A stretch of DNA of 64,000 nt from Cardinalis cardinalis. Taxonomy: Eukaryota; Chordata; Aves; Passeriformes; Cardinalidae. Position numbers and translations under genes: made by a program. Positions 50,201 to 62,200 of this stretch are shown here, one piece after another. The first letter of the stretch is position 1. The number at the start of each line of letters is the position of its first letter. The notes below the pieces were generated by a model, which worked only from the letters and a program-made list of their open reading frames with translations, ran no database searches and was not told the DNA's origin. The stretch lies in assembly GCA_014549065.1 (NCBI GenBank), contig JACDOX010000133.1:1635856-1699855 (forward strand), written 5' to 3'.

Positions 50201-53200
50201 TAAATTATCTTACTAATTTAAGATCAGGCAAATCAGCCCAAAATATTAGTTAGTTACAAAATTTAACAGTGGTTTTTATATAAAGTTTCTGTTCAGTTGA
50301 CAGGAGCAAAGAGATCTCTGTAGAGCTGCCTATTGGTGCTCATCCCTCACTTTCCATGGGTGTCCACATTAATTCCTGACAAAATCCCGTCTGGAGCCAC
50401 TTTGCCTTCCCANAGTCTGTCCCTTTTTTCAACAGCAAGATGAGGAAAATACAGAAAATCTTTATTAGCACCGTTTTACAGCACCACAACCGGAGAGTAC
50501 NAAAAGCCAAATGACAGCAGAATGGCTGGCATTTCCCATTTCTGTCATTCCCACTGCCTCCCACAAATTACATCNAGGAGCTATTAAAAGGTACTTACAC
50601 TTTCATAATAAAATGTTCCAAAGATCTTTCCCTTACTGTACAAGCAGCCAGCTGGGCACAAATACCTAGTAAAGATATTTATCTTTGAGGGTGGCGAAAA
50701 ACAATTCAAGAAAAACAGACTTTGACTCTATTTCACTTTAATAGTCATTCCATTCATTTCACGTAGTTCTCCTGTTTTAAAAACAAGATTGCAAAATAGC
50801 TACTTTTTTAAAAGAGTTGCTCCACCCTCCTCAAGAGCCCGACCAATATTTAGGTTCTGTGGATTTGGTTTTTCTCCAAGTGATAAACTGTCCTGTTCTC
50901 TGCAGAAACNTTAACCAGAAGTTCTGGACTGGCTGGGAGGGGACAAGCCATGAATTATTGGTCTGCCTTGGGCAGCAGTGGAATGCATGAAAAAGGCTCG
51001 AAAATGACTCTGCCGAAATTTATTAAATTCTTTTGGACACCTGAAACTGTGGGTCATCACGGCTGAGTAAAATCATCCAAATCACCTTACTGCCAGGCTT
51101 GGCTGCAGGCTTGAATTAAGAGAAATTTAGGGGANTTTTTTTGTTGGGTTTTGGGGCTTTTCCTAAAGAGATCTACCTAGAGAGTCACAAAAAATATATA
51201 GTGCAACCTATCCTGTGTTTGCAAGAATTGAATAACATTTAGCAATGAAATGTAAATATTTACTTAAAATATTTAGCAATAAAAAATTAATAAATATTTT
51301 NAAAATTTTAATAAAATATTTACTTTTAGATAATAAAATATTCACTTTATTTAATAAGATATTTATTTACTTTTCCCCTCAGCACTCCAAGAAGTATCAA
51401 CAAAACCCAACCTGTTGCACGTTGAGCCTCTGCACTTGTCTCTCATCTTGGTTTCACAGGTAATGACTTGTGCTGGGGAGGAAAAAAAAAATCAAATAAA
51501 TACATTTTTTTAAAAAGGAAATTGCTCAGCCTGCTCTTGAGCTACAGAAATGAGCAAGCTCCACACATCTTTCCTGGAGGTCTTTGGTGCAGCAAGATAA
51601 AATCTGATTTTACCAGCCTGGAGCAGTTGGTGCCTCTTTAGCCCTTCCCCTGAGACAGGTGTCTCTGGAATATTAGCAGGGAAGATGCAGCNGACAGCTG
51701 AAGGCTCTGATTTACAGCCCCAGGTCTGCAATCAGAGCCCTCCTTCTCCTTTTAATTACAGACTCTCCAGATGCTGGCTGATAAACTTGAAAAGGGCCCT
51801 CTGGCTTGCCCCACCTTGTTTTCCTTAAAACAAGCATCTTTTAATTAACANCGGTTGGAAAACAACTCAGGAAGCACCAGCAGCTCCACAAACAACTTCA
51901 GAAATATTCCCCAGCAAGAAATACAGAGGAAACAAGCCATAANCCCCAGAAAAGTTGTGGAGAAGGGTGAGTGCTGAGTGTAGAGTTTGTTAAAGGTGAA
52001 ATAAAACCANTATTTCCTAAATGTGTTACTGATTGAGGGGACTTTTGGTGCATTGATATTTTATTGAGATCAGGACTGCTGGAGCCAGGCTGGGAGAGCT
52101 GGGGGTGCTCACCTGGAGAGGAGAAGGATCCAAGGAGAGCTCAGAGCCCCTNCCAGGGCCNGAAGGGGCTCCAGNAGAGCTGCAGAGGGACTGGGGACAA
52201 GGATGGAGGGACAGGAGCCAGGGAATGGCTCCCANTGCCAGAGGGCAGGGNTGGATGGGATACTGGGAATTGGGAATTGTTCCCTGTGAAGGTGGGGAAG
52301 GGATGGGATGAATTCCCAGAGNATCTGTGGCTGCCCNTGNATCNCTGGAAGTGCCCAAGGCCAGGCTGGATGGGGTTTGGAGCAATCTGGGNCNGTGGAA
52401 AGTGTCCCTGCCATGGCACGGGGTGGGACTGGAAGAGCTTTAAGGTCCCTTCCAACCCAAACCATTCTTGGATTCTATGAAATGACTGAAACAAACACAG
52501 GATTTTTGCAGATTGATGTGCAGAAGGTACAAGCTGTTTTTGAGAGCTTTGCTCACCACTTCTAGCAGCTTTCTGCACAGCTGAAATGTTCACACAGTGA
52601 ATTTTCACACAGATCACCTTTCCTCCACCCAAACATCCCCCCAGTTTCTTTGTCCCTGAGCCTCCTCATCACTTCCCACACCTTTTCCTGCTGAGGTGCT
52701 TCAAACCCATAGGAAAAAGAAAGAAAAAGAGAGAAAGAAAAAGAGAAAGTCTGTGTCTTACTCATGTAGGATTCTGGGGTGATTTTCTTGGCCTGGATGG
52801 TTTTGCTGGGTTTGTTTTCTGGAAGGTGGAACTGCACCGGCTTCTGCTCCGCCACCTGNGGGATCTCCACCTCGTTGGTCTCGTCTGTCTCAGCAATGAT
52901 GGGATCTTCATAACGGTGATCTTGGCAGAAAAAGGGATTCAAAATAATCACAGTGTGCTCCCACTGGTGGGCAAGTCAGGTTCATGTTCAGTGGGGATGG
53001 TTTGGTTGGACAAGGATCTGCTTTNAAGCAGCTGGGAGATCAGAAATGCCCTTTGGACGCAGCTCACCCCTCCCCTGCTCTTCTGCACATGAAGCAGCAT
53101 TTACAGCATTTCACAATAAAGATTTGAAGGAATCCTCACTAATTAGTGAAAAAAAGAGCTGTTATTCCTTCCTCTGTTTCCCACTGAGCTCNTCCCTCTG

Positions 53201-56200
53201 GAGGAAAACACAAATTTGCTGAAGGGCTCATATTCCATCAGGGCATCCCCTTCTCTCTCCCTGCTGCAGCCCAGCTGCACCCTGGGGTCCTCCCTCAAAC
53301 CCCACAAGATAAAAAATGAGAAGTGCATGGTGGCAGCAAAATAAGCCTCAGTTTGGGCAAGTCTCTAGGGATTCTCCCTGATTTCAAAGAGCTCAGCTCT
53401 CTGGGAAGGAAAACACTTGGGAGGAGAGAAACGGCCCCAGGAGATCCTGGATGCTGCTGCTGGAGGGCTCACCCTAATAATCTGTTTTNTCCTATTGACC
53501 TCTCTTCCAGCAACACTCCACAGGTCAGGAAAAACCCTTCAGGATCCCCCTCCTCTCCTCCAAGGGACACGAATCGCTAGGTTCCTTTTGCATCCCTGAA
53601 AACCTGAAAACCATCCTTTGAATCCCTCACCCTGAAAGGTGGGGAGGGAGGCAAAAGCTCCACTCGTGGCCCCTGAAGGAGCAGGGCAGGCAGCCAAGCT
53701 CTGCCTGCCCAGGATGCCTCTGCCAAGCCCTGGAGACCGTTCCAAATGTTCTTCCCCAGCAAACCCCACCAGGACGGGATCGCTCCTGCCCGCAGCCTGC
53801 TGGTGCTCAAACCCCTGCAGCTCCCGGGCCAAACCCNTGGGAGCTCAGAGCTGCTTCTCCCCAGCCAAGCTCTCTGTTTTCCCCAGGAAAATGTGCTGAA
53901 TCCCAGCTCCAGATTTTCAGCAGCTCAGGGATTCCTGCTCTCAGTGGCTGACGATTTCCCAGCATCAGAATATNGAGGATGGCTAACTAAGAGGGGCATG
54001 AAGCTGTGGCTGGCTCCAGTTAGGAGCTTGCACAGGTTTCCTCCAGCCTTGCCCCCCACCCCAGAGGAGCCCCAAGCCCCCAGCAGGTACCTTTGTAGCA
54101 GAGGTTGTTCTGGCAGCTCCCCCCATAGCTCGGGGGGCACTCGGAGCAGGGACGGCCGGTCTTGTACGGAGCTTCTCCAATCCAGTTGCCCCTGGGAGCA
54201 GGGGAGAAAGGAGCACCCATCAGACACCCAAATACCCTTCCAAGCCTCCAAACACAGAAACAACATCCTGGCCTAGAGCANCTAAATAAAGACTAAACAA
54301 CCAGCCTGGTAGGAAAGATGTTCCTCCTCGTTCCATCTCTAAAATGACATTTTTTTAGGGGCTAAATCGTGTGCCATGTTGCTTTTATATTACATTCCAA
54401 TATCAACACCAGGGTCTTATGTAAACAGAAATAAATCAATGGATTACTGAATTTTCCTGAAGAAACTCCTCAGAAACAACAGCCCATTTTGGCCTTCTGT
54501 CCTGCAGGTTTTAGNGGATGGAGAGGTTGAAGGAGCTGGAGTTAAGCTGTGCCTATAAACTCCTGGGTTAGGCTCTTTCAGCTGTCTCCACCTATAAGGC
54601 TACATGAGGACAATGTGCAGCGGTGCCAGAGAGAAGAGATTAGGCAGAAACTGCAGAAATGGAGTGTTTTTCCATCCAGCAGCTCTGAATGGATGACGTG
54701 TAAATCTCCCAGCCTGCTGAGGGGGCTCTGTGGGAGATGCTGTTTGTGGGAGATGCTGTTGTCCCTCAGGAGCAGCAGGTGGTTAAATCCTCCCCAAACC
54801 AGGAGCAAAATGTGCTCATCTGACGTGGGAAAAGGGGCTTAGAGAACCCCCCCAGAGAGCTCTGCCTGGACATGACAGCTGCAGCCCCACATTTCTTTGT
54901 CCTTTGCATTTTTCTGCAGTGATTCCCTGAAATCAGGTGCTCCCCAAGCCACTCCATTTGCATACAGAGATTTCCCTATTTTGTTTTGTTTTGAAGTTTT
55001 TAAATTGCCNAGGGCTTGGAGTGGGAATGTTTCTCCTATTAGCCATTAAACCAGAAAATCCTAACTGCCACTGCCAGGTAGTAAACTTCTCCTGGANGCA
55101 GTAGGCAAAGAAATATGATTTTCATTTTGAAATTTAATCAAACCGTCGAGCCGGTGAAATCTTGACTGCTGCAGTTACTTCAGGGTTTTTTTGGCATCCA
55201 CCACCACCCCATCCCTTCCCACCCTGTGACAGCAGAGAGCAAGCCTTGCTCAGCAGCCAGCTCCATCCTGGCCATCTCCTGCTCCTCCTTTCCCTTCCCG
55301 TGGCAGGCACATCAAAGCTCCAGCCTGGCCCCAGCCTCTCATTCAGTTTTCCAGGCAGCGCCCTGGAGCTTTGAACCAGCACACTGCTGCTGTCTAAAGA
55401 AAAAAAAATTTAAAGCCACAACCACCAGTCTAGACTGCCTGAAATCTCTTCCCCAGAGCTAGTTAAGCCAGCTGCCAGTTTTGGGAGGGCTGGAGAGAGC
55501 CCAGCTGCTCTGCCTTACTTGGGGGAGTAGTTGCAGACCAGGTAGACAGCGTTCTCCCAGATCTCTCCCCACACATTCATCTGCTTGCAGACATTCACAG
55601 CACAGCCAATCCTGTTGGTGGTGGCCCAGACTATCTGTAAGGGAAGTGTGGTTATTGAAAATAAGGAAATTACCCCATTCCAGACCCCGGGGGGGATGTG
55701 GGGAGTGTGGGTACAGAGCCCTTGGAGTCCTTTACCTGGGTGTAATGTGTGCACATGGCACCTGTACACCTGTCTGGGCACCATGGGTTGCACTCGTGGG
55801 GGTATGGGAATGTGTAATCTTTCACCTCATCATACCAGGACTGCACATGGAAGGCTGGAGATCGATACCTGAGGGGGAAAAGGCAGCTGGAGTCAGGATG
55901 TTCTGGTAGNNNNNNNNNNNNNNNNNNNNNNNNNNNNNNNNNNNNNNNNNNNNNNNNNNNNNNNNNNNNNNNNNNNNAAAAAAAAATTGTTTTTAAAACT
56001 GTTAAAGATGAGGGGTTAGATGGGATATTGGGAAGGAATTGTTCCTGTGAGGGTGGCACAGGGTGCCCAGAGAAGCTGTGGCAGCCCCTGGATCCCTGGA
56101 AGTGTCCNAGGCCAGGCTGGANNGGGTTTGAGCACCCTGGGACAGTGGGAGGTGTCCCTGCCATGGCAGGGGAGTTGGAGCTGGAAAGATCTTTGAGGTC

Positions 56201-59200
56201 CCTTCCAACCCAAACTGTTGTGTGTTTCTATGATTTTTTTCCCTCAGATTCACAGCCTGACCTGACTCTGTATTATTTATAGGTTTGACATGATCCTCAA
56301 GTGCTGCTGACCTGAAATGCCCTCTCACTTTTCCACTCAACTACAAAATAACTTCTAGTTTGGCGGGAAGCTGTGTTTTGAAAGTAAACACAAATGAGGC
56401 TTTGCCAAACATCTTAAACCAAAAGCCATCGTGTACCTATTTTACCAGGGGGCAATTTGCTAAATCTGGGAGTTAAATCACAGCCAATACTGCAAGNCCT
56501 TTGAAAGTGAGTGGGCTTTTCCTCACCCACATCCCACCAGGAGCTGGTGTGGAGCAGTTGGTGCTCTGCACTCCTATCCTGCCTTTTTTTGGCAGCAATT
56601 TTCCCCTGCACCAAGCCCCCTGTACCCTGTGTGTAATCTCTGCCTCAGATATCACAGTCTGAGGCTGTTTGGGGGGCACAGATGGTGTCAAAACTACCTG
56701 TACAAACTCATACACACTTCACACACGGTGATCTNTCTGCAAACTGTACCAAGCCCACTGCTTTCTGATGGCTTCCAACAGCTCACACCAAGCCAGCTGC
56801 CAGAAATCCAAAATGATATCATTACCCACTGGAGCTGATCCTTTCAGCCAACTTTTCATTAAAAATCACTCATTAGAAGTGTTTTAAAAGCATCCATCTC
56901 ATGATGTCATGAAGCAAATTCTTTCCGAATCCTATTTTACAGGAGAGGAAATGGAGGCCATCAAGCCGTGGCCCGTTCCTGAAAAAGCTGAGATAAATCT
57001 GATTTTTCTTTCCTCTCAGGGACCTCAAAGGGAGCAAGATTGGATCTTCTTCCATCAGGAACCCATGGCCATCCTGAGCACTGGTAGGACAGCCAAGAAC
57101 AGCACGATCTTTTGACTTTGTTTCCAACGAATTAACCACTCTACTTGCCGAACATTAAAATGGGGTCAATTTTTACATCCGGCTAATTTCACACCAGCAA
57201 ATTTCCTTTGCTTTCCACCAAGTTCTGATTTACAGCAAAGATAACTGGACTTCCACCCAGGAAATGGGGGGGAAATGCTCAGGGNTCCTGAGCAAGTACA
57301 AAATATTTGCTGTGCAAAGCAGGTTTAAGCTATAGCAAGCTTAAAACCAGGGGCTTAACAATAAACAAATTTCATCTTGAGATGGAGAGGAAAATCCCTT
57401 TGGAAGCCTTCATGTCAGCTTTCCTAACTGGGTTGATGACTCTAGTTTAACAACGTGTCCCAGGAATTGAAAAAATCCCTACAAAGTGTTTTCAGTAAAG
57501 AAAAATCAAGAGCCAGATAAATATTTATGGAAAACACAGCAAGAGAGAATTAAATTCTGAACTGAATCCAAACACAAATTCTGAGCTGAACCCAGACATT
57601 GCTCCTGAGAAACTTCAGCCTTCAGCTGCATGATGCCAGAACCCCCCCTGAAACAGCAGATTAGGAGCAAGGGTTCAGGCTCCTGTTCTCCTCAAGGAGA
57701 AGGAGTGACTTTAGGGGTGTTACAGAGGTGCTACCCCCAGATCCAGATGGATGGAGGAGCCCAAATCAGTGCTGGAACCCTCAGTGGAAGGTGGCTGCAG
57801 GAGTTACCACGATACTCATCCCAGTGATCACAATTAATCACAATTAATGACCCCCAGCTTTTCTCCCATCTCCCCAGCGCTCCACCAAGCACCAGAGCAA
57901 GCATTTCCAGCTGTCTCTCTCTAAAGGAGGGCCCATAAATCACCCTTGGCAATGACCCTGGNGCCCCCCAAGCCTTACCTGCCCCAGTGAACTGCCAGGT
58001 TCTGCCCAATGGACCTGATGAGGTCGCTGGGCCCGTGGTCCCAGATGCACTGCTGAGCCCAGGCGTGTGCTGACCTTTCCAGCTCCTCATCCCAGGTCTG
58101 CAGGGGTGGGGAGAGAAAAGAACAGGTCACTTTTGCATCTCAAACTCGCTAGATCAGGAGAGGAAACCAACAGCAGTTAGTGGAGAAAGACTAAAGTACA
58201 AACCACCCCTNTTTCCGGCCTGTCCTGGTGAAGGCACCACATTTCTGTGCTAAAATCACATTTCTCAGCATGTTGCCCTGCCATGAAAGTCCAGGGCACT
58301 GAAGGGTTGATGATTTTCCCCAGCTGATGCCATGCATCTGAGGAAATGCTTCGCTCAGTTCATCAGAAAACACACAGACACGTGTGGGAAGACCTCAGGA
58401 ACACATCCAGACCACCTGCCCTAAACCACGAGGTATTCTTGGCAGTTGGTTTCCTAATATGTTTTAAAAAATTCAAAATTTAAATTCAAGCTTGGAGATC
58501 CCATGGTCTCCAACATGACACACACATTTCTGAGATCCCATGGTCTCCAACATGACACACACATTTCTGGGATCCCATGGTCTCCAACATGACACACACA
58601 TTTCTGGGATCCCATGATCTCCAACATGACACATATTTCTGGGATCCCATGGTCTCCAACATGACACATATTTCTGGGATCCCATGATCTCCAACATGAC
58701 CATATGACATATTCCTGAGTCCTGCAGGAGTTCTGACATGCACTCAGTGCTTGGATGTATTTCAGGATGATTTTTCATCAATTGTCCTTACTGTTGGGAT
58801 GTCTCCAGGCTTTCCCACCAAGTGAGAGCTCCACGACCTCCACCACCATCCAGCTGGAGATCTTTGATCCAACCTCTGCATCAAGCACTGTGGGTCGAGG
58901 CTCTCAGTCTCAGCTCCCCTCCTCCTTCCAGAATAAATGAGAGTCCACCACTGGATCCAGTCAAATACATCAGAGGTGGCAATGTCCCAGGGTTTTTTAA
59001 GCTTTTTCCNCTCTCACTGAAACAGGCGTCACGTTAGAAGTGACAAATCCCATTTCTGAGGGCAGGATGCTGGGGTGAGATCACTGCTCATCGAATATCA
59101 CAGAGTTGTGAGCCAAAGGAGAGCTCCAGCATGACATAAAGGCAGGCAGGAGAGCAGCTCTGCTGGCTCTGCTGCCCAGGAGAGCATTTCTGCTAAAGGC

Positions 59201-62200
59201 CAGGCTNTCTGGGCCCAGCAGCCAGTGCCCTGAATTCAGTGTGTGATTCCTGACAGCTGCTCTATTCAGATAATTCGTTGGGATTAAAATATTACCACAC
59301 ATTCCTATGGATAAAACCAAAGAGAGGAGAGGTCTTGTAATGTGCATCCAGCCCATCCACATGCCAGCACGAGACTGTCCTCTCTGGACATTTACCATCA
59401 CAACCAGCTGCCCTTCCCAAGTCCTGTCTCCTCCAGAAGAAAAGCAACTTCTGATCTCANACATTTCAAAGGTCCTGGAGGGCTGCAGGGCATGCAGGCT
59501 CTCCAGCACATTTACAAACCATCCAGGGGTCACTCTGAGCATGTCTGCACACAGGCTCAGGCACTTGTAGCTGGGATGGGGCAGGACTGTGCACCCCTGG
59601 GCAAGGCAACANGAAAATGCAGCGTCTCCTGGAGCTTGGTGTGTCTCCACTGTGTCAGTGAGGCAAACACGGCCTCATCTCAGTGAGCTCACAGAAGAGC
59701 TTGTCATGAAGCACTCTCAGCAGCCCAGATTCCAGCAGCATCCCAGAGCTGCCCCAGTCTCACCAGCTTGGCTTTGGACTCAGCAGCGACCGAGCAAATT
59801 CAGCCTGCAAAGCCTCATGTGGACACAGCTCTGACACAGGGAACAAAACCATTTTCCTTCTCAGCTCCTCGGGAGCGATGGGATCNGACCCACCACACAT
59901 CCCCAGCCCTCTGCTCGGGCAGCCTCCTGCAGCAGACACAGCTTTTTGTGGTTTCCCACTTTGTGGGCCCAGCAGCCCCGGCCGCAGCTGCCCTCCCATC
60001 CAGCACCAAAGCCGCAGAAACTCTCCCAAGATGTTCTGCACTCCCAGCTCCTCAGACTTCCTACCCAGCTCTATTCCCTGCAGCCCCGGAGGCGGAGATG
60101 TTCCAAATTTCTTAATTTAATGCGGAGACGTCCTGAGCAATGGGCTATTAAATGGGAATTAATGCGNGCGTTCGCGCTGCATCTCCCTTTGATGCCTGCG
60201 GATAAAATAAATGAACTCGGACAAAAGACACTTAACAGGTAATTGGGACGGAGCTCCATCTCTGCGCAGCTTTTTGCTGCNTGAGGAGAGAAGCTCGTTT
60301 CTGCAGGCATCAGATTACAAAGCCATCCCATCGAAATTAGAGCAGTTATTTGCCTCTTGCTTCTCAGACGCGAATGCGGTCAGGAGGCTGGAATTATTTC
60401 AGAGCAATAAACATAGGGGGAAAAAAAAAAAAAGATATTTCAGACTTTCCCAGCTATACTTGCAAGAGTTCTTTATGCCAATATTCAAAGCAGTATCTAG
60501 GAAGATAACTGAAGCCAGAGGGGCAACGAGCCTGTGCTCAGCCTCCTTCAGAAGCAGAGGTTGAAAATTTTTTGGGTGTGTGTGATTCCAAGTGGGTTAG
60601 CACGTGAATTCTCTTTTTTTTCACTCCTGCAAATTTCTGATGGCCTTTCAAAGTGGAATGGACAGTGTATACGTAAAATACATGCATGGCATACACACAC
60701 CACACCNCAACTTGCAGGCCCAGATTTAATAATGCATCCCACAAGGAGTCTGCTCCCTCAGCCTGAGGAGCCTGCAAACCCAAAGCCAGACACCTGAATT
60801 GCAGTGATCAGGTTACTCGCTCATTTTCCTCCCCAGCCCAGACTTTCTGCAATACTGGCAGCTTCCTTCTAAAAGTGGCATCCAACCCCAGGGCTGACAT
60901 GTCCTGGCAGAGCTCTGGAGGTGCTCTTTGCTAACCCCCACAGAAACACTCCCCCATCCTGACAGGGAAAGCCACCACCCTACGGCTGAGAGGAAGGATG
61001 CATACCTTNTACATGAAAACCAACTATTTTCCTTCCAGCAATCTGCACTGAGAACAATTTTGCTTTATCCAGCTGTCTCTGGGGCTGCCGCAAGAGGAAA
61101 GATTNCTGCCTTTCATCACTGCTGAAAGCATCTGACTAAGCCATCTTAAAAGGTCACCGTGCCTTAGGATCTATTTTGTCCTTTTTCCTCTGAGTCCGTT
61201 CTGTCCTTTTCACTCTGGGGCTGTTAACAAGGAGTTTGTTTTGGCCTTGGCACCCACCCACCTCTGCTCAACAGTCCAAATGCTCTCTGGAAGTGTCAAT
61301 CATGGAGCTGGTAGAGGGGTTAAGGTAATTTTGAACTGGCCCAGCTTCNTCAGGAAGTTGTGCCCTGCTCACTCATTTTCCATTAGCACTGAATACCTGT
61401 GCCAGNTTTCAATTAATTGCACAGACCCAGCAGCTAAACCGTTTCTTTCTTCATTTTTCAGTCTACTTTGCCTTTATCCCATATGTATATAAAAATTCTT
61501 TTGATCTCCAGATAAGTTGTAGGACTCACTGTGCTCTTGCTTTCTCATTAACAGTGTCCAAAAACAGAAGTTCATCCAGAAGCAGTTAAATATGTCCCTT
61601 TCCTGGAATATATTAGGTCCCATTTCCCTTTTAGACCACTTAAATTCATCAGATATGGAGCTGGGAGAAAGGATTTTCACAAGGGAGTGGTTGGAGGTTG
61701 ATGGGCNAGAACAAGCTCTACCCACTCATCCACAAATTATCCCAGCACATCTCCAGTGACTGAAGGGAAAGAGGAAAGTTTATCTATGGTTCTACAGACA
61801 GACCATCCTCTTAAANGAGTCCAAATGAGAAATGTCCTCTGCAGGACAAAGGATTAAAGAGAAATTCCCGTTCAGCATATACATGGCATTTCCAAGTCCT
61901 ACTGGGTAAACACGAGCACATGAAAGGCTGATTATAGCCCTTCCAAGCAGCACCATCTCATACTCAGCCCCTTTCTTCAGAGCACATAAGGCCCTTTCAT
62001 TTGCCCTCCATCACCCATGAAAACCACTAGAAAAGCTCCCAGAGCAAAGGCAAACACAGAAGCGCAAACAGCGGCCGGGCCGGGGACGCGCGGCGGCTCT
62101 GCCGGCCCCAGAGCCAACCAAAACACCTCGGGCTTGCTCCTGCTTTGAGTTTACCCTCTGGAAATGCGTCAAGTGGCCTCTCCTGGCAGTGCTTCCCTGC

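Larger units (their letters stand above)
55869..57978 (-). other. CRISPLD2 intron between coding exons 2 and 3
   Basis: 2.1 kb with the only assembly gap and a CR1 tail next to it. The rest (56240-57978) is unique-looking, without coding signal. Confidence 0.8.

Noticed and set aside
53539..54276. GC-rich long frames between exons 5 and 6
   Set aside because: Frames are open on both strands at once, resemble no protein, and lie in an intron bounded by well-supported exons.
58497..58719. CRISPR-like regularly spaced repeats
   Set aside because: Units are contiguous without distinct spacers, and this is vertebrate DNA.
58454..58781. Minus-strand frames with repeated [17 protein letters not shown]
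   Set aside because: Translation of the intronic 35-37 bp minisatellite in all frames.
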